From NCBI GenBank assembly GCA_013290125.1, contig JABCYQ010000022.1, positions 1 to 50,504 on the forward strand: a stretch of DNA of 50,504 bases. The letters run 5' to 3'. Both the position numbers and the translations under genes were made by a program. The notes under the pieces were generated by a model, which made no database searches, was not told where the DNA came from, and worked only from the letters and a program-made list of their open reading frames with translations. The DNA comes from Vulcanimicrobiota bacterium (lineage in GTDB: Bacteria; Vulcanimicrobiota; Vulcanimicrobiia; Eremiobacterales; Eremiobacteraceae). Shown here one piece after another: positions 24,471-33,174 of the stretch (positions are counted from its first letter, which is position 1; each line of letters opens with the position of its first letter).

Positions 24471-25736
24471 TTGCCGCAACGCCCGGTCGCATCAGACATC
24501 GGCATCATAGGCCGGACGTTTGCCGCGCTTCGCCATCGCAACTACCGCCTGTACTTCTCGGGCATGTCGGTCTCGCTGATCGGCTCCTGGATGCAGACGG
24601 TTTCGGCCGGTTGGCTCGTATTGCGCGTGACGTCATCGCCGTTCTTGCTCGGCGTCATCACCGCGATCGAATGGCTGCCGTCGCTCTTTTTCTCGCTTTT
24701 GGCGGGCGCGCTCGCCGACCGCGTTGACAAACGTCGCTTCGCGATGATCACGCAAGGCTTGCTCGCGTTGCAGGCGCTCTCGCTGGGATTGCTCGTGCGT
24801 GGCCACGCCGCCTCGTTCTGGCCGATCTTCTGGCTCGCGCTGTTCGCCGGCTTGGTGAGCGCGTTCGATCTGCCGGTGCGGCAATCGCTGCTGTACGACC
24901 TCGTCGGCGCCGACGACATCATCAACGCGACTGCGCTGAACTCGGTGATCTTCAACGTCGCGCGGATCGTCGGCCCGACGATCGCGGCGATCATCATCGA
25001 GCGCAGCGGTGAAGCGGTCAACTTCTTCACGAATTCGGTGTCGTACGTCTTCGTCGTGTGGGCGCTCGCCGCGATCCGCACGAGCAAGCGCGCGGATCAA
25101 GCGCGGGCGGAGCGCGTGCACGAGCCGCTCGCTCACCAGATCCGAGCCGGTCTCCGCTACGTCATCAACCATCCGCTCCTCGCTCGGATGTTTCTCTGCC
25201 TGCTCGCGATCAGCGTCTTCGGATATAACTACGTCTTGCTCATGCCGGTGTTCGCGAAGTACGTGTTGCACGGCGGCGCGCACGCTCTAGGCGTTCTGCT
25301 CACGTGTCTCGGCGTTGGAGCGCTGCTCGGATCGTTGACCATGGCCGGCAGGTCGCGCACCAGCATCCGTTCGCTCGTCATCGCGGGTTTTGTTTTTCCG
25401 CTCTCGCTCATCGCATTCGCAGCGACGCGAAGTCTCGTGCCGGCAGCGATCGCCGTCGCGCTCCTCGGCCTATGCATGGTGCAGTTCGCCGTCCGCTTTT
25501 CGTCGCTGCTGCAGACGGAGGCGAATGCCGCCGTTCGGGGGCGCGTGCTGGGATTGTACAACACGGTACTCGTCGGACTAGCGCCGCTCGGAGCGCTGCA
25601 GGCCGGCGCAATCGCGCAGGTGTATGGCGCGGGAGCCGCCCTCGCGGCCGGGGCTGTCGTCTGTCTGGCAGCGGTAGCGACGGCGATCGCGTGGCCGAAA
25701 AGCAAGCAGATCGTCACCGCTGATCACGTTTACTAG
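24471..25736 (+). CDS. MFS transporter of the EntS-like (MFS_3) group
   Basis: 421 residues with about 12 predicted membrane helices. TTG start. R-H-R-N-Y-R-L-Y-F-S-G-M-S-V-S-L-I-G-S-W-M-Q is the characteristic first-helix entry of the enterobactin exporter EntS-like family, and A-G-A-L-A-D-R-V-D-K-R-R is motif A between helices 2 and 3. The central F-D-L-P-V-R-Q-S-L segment is also typical. It is probably a proton-driven exporter of a small metabolite; no siderophore genes are present to name the substrate. Converges on the metallophosphoesterase gene, with a repeat unit between. Confidence 0.85.
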   Translation: MPQRPVASDIGIIGRTFAALRHRNYRLYFSGMSVSLIGSWMQTVSAGWLVLRVTSSPFLLGVITAIEWLPSLFFSLLAGALADRVDKRRFAMITQGLLALQALSLGLLVRGHAASFWPIFWLALFAGLVSAFDLPVRQSLLYDLVGADDIINATALNSVIFNVARIVGPTIAAIIIERSGEAVNFFTNSVSYVFVVWALAAIRTSKRADQARAERVHEPLAHQIRAGLRYVINHPLLARMFLCLLAISVFGYNYVLLMPVFAKYVLHGGAHALGVLLTCLGVGALLGSLTMAGRSRTSIRSLVIAGFVFPLSLIAFAATRSLVPAAIAVALLGLCMVQFAVRFSSLLQTEANAAVRGRVLGLYNTVLVGLAPLGALQAGAIAQVYGAGAALAAGAVVCLAAVATAIAWPKSKQIVTADHVY

Positions 25737-25749
25737 CTGCCAAGAGTTT

Positions 25750-25774
25750 GAAGGGGCCGATTTTATATCGGCCC
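25750..25774. repeat. REP-like unit, single copy C
   Basis: One 25-bp unit in the same form as the first unit of copy A (AT-centred variant). It overlaps the last codons and the TAA stop (25763-25765) of the minus-strand metallophosphoesterase, so the terminal residues G-P-I of that protein are encoded by the repeat. Confidence 0.85.
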
Positions 25775-26569
25775 GACGCGTACGACTCGACCCGCCAGCG
25801 CATCGTCGCCGATCGTGACGACGCGCGCGCCGTCCGCACGCAGATCGTCGGCACCGAACTGCTTCGCGTGCGGCTTGAACTGGAAGAACGTCGATGGCGC
25901 GCTCGCATATATCGTTTGACCGCGATGCGCTTCGAATTCCTGATGCACGTGGCCGAATAAGACGAGCTTCACGTTCGGCGACGTGTCCAAGATAGCGAGA
26001 AGCGCAGGCGCGTCGGAGATCGTCATCGTGTCCAGCCACGCCGATCCGACCGGTAGGGGATTGTGGTGAACGGCGATGACCACTGGAATCTGGCCGTCGC
26101 GAGCGAGTTGGGCGCGCAGCCACTCGCGCTGTTCGTTCCCGATGCAGCCGCCGTCTTCGCCCGCGACCGAGCTGTCGAGCAGGATGAAGCGCCAGCCGCA
26201 CGCGTCAAACGTCTGCGTGAATTTCTCGAACTGTGCGAGGGCGCGATCCGCTAAGAGCCGCGCCATGAACGGCGCATCGTCGTGATTGCCCGGCAGATAG
26301 TAGGCCTTTGAGGAAAGCCGCGCGATTTTTTCGTGCAGCCGCTCGTACGATGCCGGCGTGCCGTCGGCCGAACAGTCACCCGTGACTATGACGAATTCCG
26401 GGTCGGGTGCGATCTCGCGCAGACGCTCCACGACCGCGTCGAGGCGTGGTTCTGGGGCGACGCGCCAGAGACGCGCGCCGGGGTCGGCGAAGAGATGCGT
26501 GTCGGATATCTGGATGAAATACGGCTTGCGTTCCACTACGGCTCCGAATCCGCGAGCGGCCGGGTCCAT
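25763..26569 (-). CDS. Calcineurin-like metallophosphoesterase (CpdA/Icc-type)
   Basis: 268 residues from an ATG at 26569. A GTG at 26536 (V-E-R-K-P-Y-F) with GGAG five bases upstream is equally likely, since the domain begins right after it. Two-metal phosphoesterase motifs are complete: I-S-D-T-H-L-F (D-x-H), V-T-G-D-C (G-D), L-P-G-N-H-D-D (G-N-H-D), A-V-H-H-N-P and F-G-H-V-H-Q-E (G-H-x-H). The family includes cyclic-nucleotide phosphodiesterases. The C-terminus is supplied by a REP-like unit. The 5' extension region (26570-26660) is made of small GCCGAATCCG-type repeats and overlaps the space before nadA, so it is unlikely to be coding. Confidence 0.85.
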   Translation of the reverse strand: MDPAARGFGAVVERKPYFIQISDTHLFADPGARLWRVAPEPRLDAVVERLREIAPDPEFVIVTGDCSADGTPASYERLHEKIARLSSKAYYLPGNHDDAPFMARLLADRALAQFEKFTQTFDACGWRFILLDSSVAGEDGGCIGNEQREWLRAQLARDGQIPVVIAVHHNPLPVGSAWLDTMTISDAPALLAILDTSPNVKLVLFGHVHQEFEAHRGQTIYASAPSTFFQFKPHAKQFGADDLRADGARVVTIGDDALAGRVVRVGPI

Positions 26570-26678
26570 TCCTCTCCAAGCCGACCGCGCCGAATCCGCG
26601 CCGACAGCGCCGAATCCGACAGCGCCGCAAGACCCCGGCGAGGCCTTTTCACCATCGCGCGGCGAATAAAGAGGAACC

Positions 26679-27641
26679 ATGGCAATCGCGCTACCGTCCA
26701 ACGACGGCACTGTCGCCCGCGAGATCACCCCCGAACTGCGCGCGATGCAGCGCCGCATCCGCGATCTCGTGGCGCAGAAGAACGCGGTCATCCTCGCGCA
26801 CATCTATCAGCGGGGTGAAGTGCAGGCCGTGGCCGATTTCATCGGCGATTCGCTGAATCTCAGCCGCGAGGCCGCCAGCACGAAAGCCGACATCATCGTC
26901 TTCTGCGGCGTGCATTTCATGGCGGAAACCGCCAAACTCCTCAGCCCGAACAAGCTCGTCTTGCTTCCCGACATGAAGGCCGGTTGCGGCATGGCCGACA
27001 TGATCACGGGCGACCAGGCCCGCGAATTCAAAGCTAGCCATCCAGGCCGGCCTCTCGTCAGCTACGTCAACACGTTCGCCGAAGTTAAGGCCGAGTCGGA
27101 CATCTGCTGCACCTCGACCAATGCAGCACGCGTCGTCCAATCGCTCCCGGATCGCGAAGTGCTCTTCGCGCCAGACCGATTCTTGGCGGCTTGGGTGCAA
27201 AAGCACACCCCTGACAAGAAGATCATCGCGTTCAACGGTTACTGCCCCACGCACTTCGTCATCAAGCCTTCCATGGTCGAAGCACGTAAGAAGCTTTCTC
27301 CCGACGCGCTCGTGCTCGCGCACCCAGAGTGTTCACCTGAAGTGCTGGAGATGGCCGATTATGTCGGGAGCACGCAAGGCCTCATGGATTATGCCGGCAA
27401 GAGCGATCGGCGCGAGTTCATCATCTTGACCGAGTCCGGTCTGCTGTTGCGCTTGAGAGAACTGTACCCGGAAAAACGCTTCGTCTCGATCGCTCCGTGC
27501 CCGCACTGCCCATACATGAAGTTCGTCGAGCTTGAAAAAGTTCTCGCGTGCCTTGAGAACGAGAGCAATCCGATCGAGATCCCGACGTCCATCATGCTGC
27601 GGGCGCGCACGAGCATCGAACGCATGATGGCCGTGGTCTAA
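26679..27641 (+). CDS. nadA: Quinolinate synthase A
   Basis: 320 residues; AGAGGA precedes the ATG. Condenses iminoaspartate with dihydroxyacetone phosphate to quinolinate, the second step of de novo NAD synthesis, using a [4Fe-4S] cluster. The cluster cysteines are C103 (K-A-G-C-G-M-A-D), C189 (N-G-Y-C-P-T-H) and one of the A-P-C-P-H-C pair at 274/277. The substrate segment L-A-H-I-Y-Q (40-44) corresponds to the usual A-H-Y/N-Y-Q, with isoleucine at the variable position. Slightly short N-terminus compared with the E. coli type, as in the compact NadA forms. First gene of nadA-nadB-nadC. Confidence 0.95.
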   Translation: MAIALPSNDGTVAREITPELRAMQRRIRDLVAQKNAVILAHIYQRGEVQAVADFIGDSLNLSREAASTKADIIVFCGVHFMAETAKLLSPNKLVLLPDMKAGCGMADMITGDQAREFKASHPGRPLVSYVNTFAEVKAESDICCTSTNAARVVQSLPDREVLFAPDRFLAAWVQKHTPDKKIIAFNGYCPTHFVIKPSMVEARKKLSPDALVLAHPECSPEVLEMADYVGSTQGLMDYAGKSDRREFIILTESGLLLRLRELYPEKRFVSIAPCPHCPYMKFVELEKVLACLENESNPIEIPTSIMLRARTSIERMMAVV

Positions 27642-27650
27642 GATACAAGA

Positions 27651-29219
27651 ATGATCCGCACCGACGTGCTCGTGATCGGATCCGGCGCGGCGGGTCTGTT
27701 GTTCGCGCTGCACTGCGCGGCGCAAGGCAAGTCGGTGATGCTCGCAACCAAGGGCACGGCGGGCGAATCGAATTCGGCGTGGGCGCAGGGCGGCGTCGCT
27801 GCGGCCCTCGATCTTGAGGAAGACTCGCCCACCGCGCACCTCTCCGACACGCTCGCCGCTGGAGCGGGCCTCTGCGACGAAGCGGCGGCGGCGATCGTCG
27901 CATCGGAAGCGCCCCAACGCGTTGAAGAACTCGTTCGGCTCGGCGTGGCATTCGACTTCGGCGGGTCCGGAGCGCTCGACCTCACGCGCGAAGCCGCGCA
28001 CAGCGCGGCGCGGGTCGCACACGCCGCCGACGCGACCGGCCGCGCGATCACGTCCACGCTCGTCTCACGCGCTCTCCGTCACCCAAACGTGACGGTGCTC
28101 GAACGCGCCACCGCGGTCGAGCTCATCGTCGACGATCGCGGTTGCCGCGGCGCCTGGTTGCTCGTGCACGATCGGCTGGTGGCGGTGATCGCAGGGTCCG
28201 CGACGGCGCTTGCAACCGGCGGCAGCGGGCGCCTGTTTGCGCGAACCACCAATCCGCCCGGCGCGACGGCCGACGGTCTGCCGCTTGCCTTGCAAGCAGG
28301 CGCGGTTCTCGCCGATCTCGAGTTCGTCCAGTTCCATCCGACCGCACTCGCGCTCGCCGGCGCACCCGCCCTGCTCGTCTCAGAAGCAGCGCGCGGCGAA
28401 GGCGGTATATTGGTCGACGCGGCGGGCCGGCGCTTCTGCTTCGACGCCGACCCGCGCGGCGAACTCGCTGCCCGCGACGTCGTCGCGCGCGCCATCTATA
28501 AGCAGCTGCAGCGCGATCCGGCCGGCGGGGTGCGCCTGGATCTGCGGCCGATCGGCACACCCGATGCGATCCGCGCGCGCTTTCCAAATATCGCGGCGGC
28601 GTGCGCGCGCTTTGGCATCGACATCGGCACGACGCCGATCCCGGTGTCGCCGGCAGCGCACTATCACATGGGCGGCATCCGCACCGATCTCTGGGGCCGG
28701 ACGGCGCTGCCGGGACTCTATGCGATCGGCGAATGCGCCTGCACCGGTCTGCACGGCGCGAATCGGCTCGCATCGAACTCGCTCGCGGAGTGTCTCGTCT
28801 TCGCCGCACGCGCGGCGGATGACGTGCATGCCGGCACCGCCGAAGGTTTCGACTCAGGAGATCCGAGCGCGCCGCCGGCGCACGTCGAAAGTCCCGACGC
28901 GATAGCGCCGATCGCTTCTCTGCTGTGGGATTCGGCCGGGGTGGAGCGCGAGCGCGAACTTTTGCGACGGGCCGTCGCCGCTCTTGATGGCTTCGCCGTG
29001 GAGCGGCGGCCGGTCTCGCGCGCAGCACTTGAGGCGCGCGCCGTGCTCGCGGCCGGCCTTCTCATCGCTCGTGCCGCACTGATGCGCGAGGAGAGCCGAG
29101 GCAGTCACTATCGGTCGGATTTCCCAGAGCGCGACGACGCGCATTGGCGTGCGCGAATCCTGTGGTCCGCTTCCGGCCAATCGTTTGAGCCGGTCGCGGC
29201 GCCGACGCCGATCAGCTGA
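27651..29219 (+). CDS. nadB: L-aspartate oxidase
   Basis: 522 residues, starting 9 bp after nadA. FAD enzyme that oxidises L-aspartate to iminoaspartate for NadA. Motifs: V-I-G-S-G-A-A-G-L-L-F-A-L near the N-terminus, S-N-S-A-W-A-Q-G-G-V-A-A-A around residue 45, F-V-Q-F-H-P-T-A-L, and the active-site region H-Y-H-M-G-G-I-R-T-D. The second FAD contact is Y-A-I-G-E-C-A-C-T-G-L-H-G-A-N-R-L-A-S-N-S-L. The C-terminal three-helix domain (about 410-510) is present. Its stop overlaps the nadC start (TGATG). Confidence 0.95.
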   Translation: MIRTDVLVIGSGAAGLLFALHCAAQGKSVMLATKGTAGESNSAWAQGGVAAALDLEEDSPTAHLSDTLAAGAGLCDEAAAAIVASEAPQRVEELVRLGVAFDFGGSGALDLTREAAHSAARVAHAADATGRAITSTLVSRALRHPNVTVLERATAVELIVDDRGCRGAWLLVHDRLVAVIAGSATALATGGSGRLFARTTNPPGATADGLPLALQAGAVLADLEFVQFHPTALALAGAPALLVSEAARGEGGILVDAAGRRFCFDADPRGELAARDVVARAIYKQLQRDPAGGVRLDLRPIGTPDAIRARFPNIAAACARFGIDIGTTPIPVSPAAHYHMGGIRTDLWGRTALPGLYAIGECACTGLHGANRLASNSLAECLVFAARAADDVHAGTAEGFDSGDPSAPPAHVESPDAIAPIASLLWDSAGVERERELLRRAVAALDGFAVERRPVSRAALEARAVLAAGLLIARAALMREESRGSHYRSDFPERDDAHWRARILWSASGQSFEPVAAPTPIS

Positions 29220-30103
29220 TGCGCCATCCTTTCGAGCGCTCGCCTTCGTTCGTACCGATGACGGTCGAGTCGGCCGGCGAATTCGATGCGCTACTGCGCG
29301 AAGCAATGCGCGAGGATATCGGACCGGGCGATCTGACGACGGATGCGGTGATTCCGCCGGGCGCGGTTGCCACTGCCGACGTCGTCATACGATCGCGCGG
29401 CGTGCTCGCCGGACTAGGGGTGGCGTTGCGGTCGATTGAGTTGCTCGATTCCACGGTCGTCTTCGAACAGCGAATTGCCGACGGTGCGCGCGTGGCTGCC
29501 GGCGCATCTGTCGCTCGAGTCAGGGGCGCGGCGCGGGCAATACTCTCGGGCGAACGCGTCGCGCTCAATCTTTTAGGTAGGCTGTGCGGAATCGCGACCT
29601 TGACGCGGGCGTACGTGGACGCCGTCGACGGATATACCGCGCGTATCACCGATACGCGCAAAACCACACCCGGGTTGCGCGTGTTGGAACGCTACGCGGT
29701 GCGTGCCGGAGGTGGCGTTAATCATCGCTTCGGGCTCTACGACGCGGTGCTCATAAAAGACAATCATATCGCTGCGATCGGCAGCATCGGCGAGGCGATA
29801 GCGCGCGCGCGCGCCGCTGCGCCCGCCGGAACCATCATCGAAGCGGAATGCGACACGCTCGATCAAGTGCGCGCCGCGCTCGCGGCGCACGTGGATTCGA
29901 TTCTCCTCGACAACATGACCGTGGAGGCGATGTCCGAGGCGGTTCGATTGACGCGCGGCGCCGCGATCGTCGAGGCGTCGGGCGGCGTCAATCTTTCGAC
30001 GGTCAGAGCGGTGGCGGCGACAGGCGTCGATGTGATCTCCTTAGGCGCGCTCACGCACGGGGCGACGTCGCTCGACGTCGCCCTCGATTTCTTGCTCGGC
30101 TAG
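29219..30103 (+). CDS. nadC: Nicotinate-nucleotide diphosphorylase (carboxylating)
   Basis: 294 residues. Transfers phosphoribosyl from PRPP to quinolinate with decarboxylation, giving nicotinate mononucleotide. Key segments are E-D-I-G-P-G-D-L-T-T-D near the N-terminus, L-N-L-L-G-R-L-C-G-I-A-T, the substrate-binding T-D-T-R-K-T-T-P-G-L-R, and A-G-G-G-V-N-H-R-F-G-L-Y-D, I-K-D-N-H-I, I-L-L-D-N-M and E-A-S-G-G-V-N of the alpha/beta barrel. The ATG overlapping nadB gives the most economical start; an internal ATG 13 codons later is possible. Completes the NAD operon. Confidence 0.94.
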   Translation: MRHPFERSPSFVPMTVESAGEFDALLREAMREDIGPGDLTTDAVIPPGAVATADVVIRSRGVLAGLGVALRSIELLDSTVVFEQRIADGARVAAGASVARVRGAARAILSGERVALNLLGRLCGIATLTRAYVDAVDGYTARITDTRKTTPGLRVLERYAVRAGGGVNHRFGLYDAVLIKDNHIAAIGSIGEAIARARAAAPAGTIIEAECDTLDQVRAALAAHVDSILLDNMTVEAMSEAVRLTRGAAIVEASGGVNLSTVRAVAATGVDVISLGALTHGATSLDVALDFLLG

Positions 30104-30127
30104 CATCGTTCGGACAGGAGTATATGG

Positions 30128-30514
30128 ATGGCTAAGCGGCCGGAAGACGTCCAACAGGACTGGGTCAACGCACATCTCGGCAAGTCGTCGAAGCAGACGG
30201 TCGAGCGATTGCTGTCCGCGCCGCAAAGCCGCCCACCCAAAGACACCCCGATCTTGACGCTGCGTGGCGTTCGAGGGCGTTGCGTGGCCGGCGGCGCCTC
30301 GAATTTCTGGATCGTGGGTCATCCGGCAGCCGAGCCGACGTTGTTGGGCGCATTTCCGCTTATCGGCATGTCCCCGAGCGCCTACTTCGTTCAGGTTCAG
30401 GAGTACAACTGGCTGCCTTATGCCGTGCCGCGGGCCTTGCTAACCTCGGAGAACCACTCGATCGAGGGTGATATGAGACCCCTCGAAGCCGAGATGCACG
30501 AGGCCTACGGATAG
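30128..30514 (+). CDS. Hypothetical protein
   Basis: 128 residues with AGGAG seven bases before the ATG, 24 bp after nadC, so it may be co-transcribed with the nad genes. Basic N-terminus, then a mixed alpha/beta middle (G-A-S-N-F-W-I-V-G-H-P...L-L-G-A-F-P-L-I-G-M). No signal peptide, no cysteine cluster and no recognised domain. Confidence 0.55.
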   Translation: MAKRPEDVQQDWVNAHLGKSSKQTVERLLSAPQSRPPKDTPILTLRGVRGRCVAGGASNFWIVGHPAAEPTLLGAFPLIGMSPSAYFVQVQEYNWLPYAVPRALLTSENHSIEGDMRPLEAEMHEAYG

Positions 30515-30624
30515 GTTCCTTAACCTGCCGGAGGGCCGACCCGGTCCGCCGCGAAAACCCCTCGTAGGACCAACCACGCCTGCCGCGCGCGTGTCCGACC
30601 AACGGTCGACAAAAGGAGGCGTTC

Positions 30625-31023
30625 GTGAGCAAACCCATTGAGCCCGAGCACGTGATGCTCGAGTTTTATACGACGTGCTCGTTCCATCCTGACGACGAAC
30701 CGGCCACGGCACCAGTACCCCTCTTCGTTCTGGGGTATCGAGAAGGCGGCGAGCCGGTTTTCGTTTGGCTTGTCGACAAGCACCACTTCGATGGATCGCG
30801 CTTGACGAAGGATGCATACTGGCTTCACGCACTCAACAATCTTGAAGAATATTTCCACAAGAAGCTCGCGAAATGCGTCGAAGAAGAGGCGTGTGTTCGT
30901 GGCGGATTAGAACTGCTCGTCCAGACTTATCAGCGACAATTGCGTTTCACGCCACTGACCCCGGTCGCCGACCACGCGTTCGGACTGCGTCGCGCGGAGA
31001 ACACGGAACTCGCGTCCGTCTGA
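30625..31023 (+). CDS. Hypothetical protein
   Basis: 132 residues from a GTG with a strong AAAGGAGG seven bases upstream. The sequence is acidic and globular (V-M-L-E-F-Y-T-T-C-S-F-H-P-D-D-E-P; L-F-V-L-G-Y-R-E-G-G-E-P-V-F-V-W-L-V-D-K). Not recognised. Sits 110 bp after the previous hypothetical gene and is followed by a strong hairpin, so it is the end of a transcription unit. Confidence 0.6.
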   Translation: MSKPIEPEHVMLEFYTTCSFHPDDEPATAPVPLFVLGYREGGEPVFVWLVDKHHFDGSRLTKDAYWLHALNNLEEYFHKKLAKCVEEEACVRGGLELLVQTYQRQLRFTPLTPVADHAFGLRRAENTELASV

Positions 31024-31057
31024 CATCCTAACGCTGCGCGCTCGCGCACGATCTAAG

Positions 31058-31092
31058 ACGGGCGGCCACGCGGCCGCCCGTTCGTCTTGTGA
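31058..31092 (+). terminator. Probable intrinsic terminator
   Basis: ACGGGCGGCC (31058-31067), loop ACGC, GGCCGCCCGT (31072-31081): a perfect 10-bp GC-rich stem followed by TCGTCTTGT. The U-tract is weak, so termination may be partial. It separates the hypothetical gene from hflX. Confidence 0.6.
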
Positions 31093-31098
31093 GGATAG

Positions 31099-32178
31099 AT
31101 GCCAAAACAGGCCACGCATGCCACCGCCCCGCCGCGCCAGCGCGTGATCCTCGCGGGCGTCGACACGGGTCAGGACCACGTGCGCTTCGATGTGGAGATG
31201 GACGAACTCGATGCGCTCGCTCGCGCCGCCGGCTGCGACGTCGTGGCGCGCCTCGTGCAGCGCCGGCCGTCTGTAGACCCGGCAAGTCTGATCGGGTCGG
31301 GCAAAGTCACGGAAGTGTCGGAAGCGGCGCGGCTCAATAATGCGTCGACGGTTTTGACATTGAATGCACTGCGACCACGTCAGCGCACAAATCTGGAAAA
31401 ACTGTTGGGCGGCGAGATCTCCGTGCTTGATCGGACGGTCGTGATCCTCGACATCTTCGCGCAGCACGCCCGCACAAGCGAAGGTAAACTGCAGGTGGAG
31501 CTCGCGCAGCTCAAGCATCAGGCCGCGAACCTTATCGGCGCGCGCGACGCCCTTTCGCGACTCGGCGGCGGTATCGGCACGCGCGGCCCCGGCGAGACGA
31601 AGCTTGAGGTGGATCGGCGCCACATCCGCTCGCGGATTGAGCTCTTGGAAAAGCAACTGGACGATGTGCGCACGCGCCGGCGAGAACAGCGCCGCTCGCG
31701 CGAGGGAACGCCGGTCGTTGCGTTGGTCGGCTACACGAACGCCGGGAAGTCGTCGTTGATGAACGCGCTGTCAGGCTCGACGGTGTTCGTGGCGGATCAG
31801 CCGTTCGCGACGCTAGACCCTACGCTGCGCAAGGCGAGGCTCTCGGACTCGCGCGACGTGGTTTTGGCCGACACGGTCGGCTTTATCAGCGATCTGCCAA
31901 AGGAGTTGGTCGCCGCATTTCGCGCGACGCTGGAGGAAGTGACGAGCGCCTCGCTGCTCGTCCACGTGATCGACGCCTCGAATCCGTTTTGGGAACGACA
32001 GCGCTCGTCGGTCGAGTCGATTTTGAAGGATCTCGAAGCGGCCGATAAACCGACGATCATCGCTTGGAACAAGACGGACGTCGCGAGTGCCCACATCGGC
32101 GGCGAAGGCATAGCGGTCTCCGCAAAGACCGGCGCCGGTTTGGCTGAGCTTCGTGCTGCGATTGAGAATGCTCTATAG
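31099..32178 (+). CDS. hflX: Ribosome-associated GTPase HflX
   Basis: 359 residues. Binds the 50S subunit and splits stalled ribosomes in stress. The N-terminal HflX-specific domain (about 30-180) ends in the signature G-G-G-I-G-T-R-G-P-G-E-T-K-L-E-V-D-R-R, followed by a coiled coil and the G domain: G-Y-T-N-A-G-K-S-S (G1), the T-L-D-P-T switch I, D-T-V-G-F-I (G3), N-K-T-D (G4) and S-A-K-T-G (G5). The C-terminal extension found in E. coli is absent, giving the short bacterial form. Start ATG at 31099, about 20 bp after the upstream hairpin. Confidence 0.94.
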   Translation: MPKQATHATAPPRQRVILAGVDTGQDHVRFDVEMDELDALARAAGCDVVARLVQRRPSVDPASLIGSGKVTEVSEAARLNNASTVLTLNALRPRQRTNLEKLLGGEISVLDRTVVILDIFAQHARTSEGKLQVELAQLKHQAANLIGARDALSRLGGGIGTRGPGETKLEVDRRHIRSRIELLEKQLDDVRTRRREQRRSREGTPVVALVGYTNAGKSSLMNALSGSTVFVADQPFATLDPTLRKARLSDSRDVVLADTVGFISDLPKELVAAFRATLEEVTSASLLVHVIDASNPFWERQRSSVESILKDLEAADKPTIIAWNKTDVASAHIGGEGIAVSAKTGAGLAELRAAIENAL

Positions 32179-32189
32179 GCGGACCAAAA

Positions 32190-32486
32190 CTATTCGAAGG
32201 GTCTCCGTAGTCCGAGATTTACCAGATAAAGCGCAAGCATCGTTCCGACCAGTCCGAATACGACGAATATCAACGCAGTTAAGACCGTAGGCATTTGCAA
32301 CTCGCGCGCGACCCGAGATAAGCAAAACGCAAAAATAACAAAACCGACGATTGCCGAGAACCCAAATGCCGGCGGAGCGACGAGGGCGTGGATCGAGTAC
32401 CGCTGCAGCCTCGGAACGGCAGCGAAGAGCGCGAACGCGATGGCACCGAGCGCTACAAACGTAGCGGCATATATGACGTTCAACAA
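32190..32486 (-). CDS. Small three-helix membrane protein
   Basis: 98 residues with three predicted membrane helices (about 4-25, 38-57 and 68-90), short loops and no recognised family. Translation could start upstream at 32556, but that frame is different and unconvincing. Converges on hflX with a 12-bp gap. Confidence 0.55.
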   Translation of the reverse strand: MLNVIYAATFVALGAIAFALFAAVPRLQRYSIHALVAPPAFGFSAIVGFVIFAFCLSRVARELQMPTVLTALIFVVFGLVGTMLALYLVNLGLRRPFE

Positions 32487-32635
32487 TTCTGCCTGAATTC
32501 GTTGGCTGCGTTTCCGAGCGAAGTTGCGATCCGAACAAAGTACCCAGGCCTGGCACTATAACATATTTTAGCTCGGCGGTTACATAAGCGTATCCGCGCG
32601 TCCTTGACCCGACGTCGCTCGCAACCTAGAATTTC

Positions 32636-32658
32636 GGGCGAGCGTTGCTCGCCCTACG
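32636..32658. repeat. Hairpin element of the CCCTAC family
   Basis: GGGCGAGC (32636-32643), loop GTT, GCTCGCCC (32647-32654), then TACG. An 8-bp perfect stem with a 3-base loop, lying just downstream of the alkyltransferase gene (minus strand). Similar in shape to the element at 42214 and in tail to 20280-20305. Confidence 0.6.
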
Positions 32659-32664
32659 ACGAGA

Positions 32665-33174
32665 TCACAGGGTCACGCCTTCGCGCGCTAGTAGGCGGCG
32701 CTTTTTCGCGATGCCTTTCGCGCCTTCTCCGTATTGGCCGATCGAGCCGTCGGCGCGGACGATTCGGTGGCACGGAACGATCATCCAGAGCGGATTCTTT
32801 GCGATGGCGCTCGCCGCGGCCCGGACGGCAAGTGGTCGCCGCGCTTCGCGTGCGAGCCAGCGATAAGGCCGCGTCTCGCCCCAACGTATGCGCATCGCAG
32901 CGAAGAGCACATCGCGCTCGTAGTCGCGCGCCCAGGTGAGGTCGATGGGAAGATCGGTATCCTTCGCGCCGCGCGCGAGCTTAACGAGTCGGTCGCGGAT
33001 CAGTGCTGGCACCCGCACTTCTTTGAGCGACATCTTGATCCGACGTTCGATCTCGGCCTTGATGCCCCGCGCCTCTCGGTCCACGAAGGCCACGCCCATG
33101 AACGTCCAAACGACGCGCAGCGTACTCGAACCCGCGCGGCACGTGCCGGTCGATGCAGTCGCCCGCGGCGTCAA
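32665..33174 (-). CDS. Methylated-DNA-[protein]-cysteine S-methyltransferase (Ogt/MGMT type)
   Basis: 169 residues from a TTG overlapping the P1-peptidase stop (TTGA); an ATG at 33099 is the conservative alternative. It repairs O6-alkylguanine by moving the alkyl group to its own cysteine. The active site I-V-P-C-H-R-I-V is intact, preceded by the helix-turn-helix arginine segment (R-P-L-A-V-R-A-A-A-S-A-I-A-K-N-P) and followed by G-Q-Y-G-E-G-A-K-G-I-A-K-K-R-R-L-L, close to the family G-x-Y-x-x-G-x-x-x-K-x-x-L-L pattern. The N-terminal domain is short and diverged. Translational coupling to an unrelated peptidase gene is curious. Confidence 0.88.
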   Translation of the reverse strand: MTPRATASTGTCRAGSSTLRVVWTFMGVAFVDREARGIKAEIERRIKMSLKEVRVPALIRDRLVKLARGAKDTDLPIDLTWARDYERDVLFAAMRIRWGETRPYRWLAREARRPLAVRAAASAIAKNPLWMIVPCHRIVRADGSIGQYGEGAKGIAKKRRLLAREGVTL

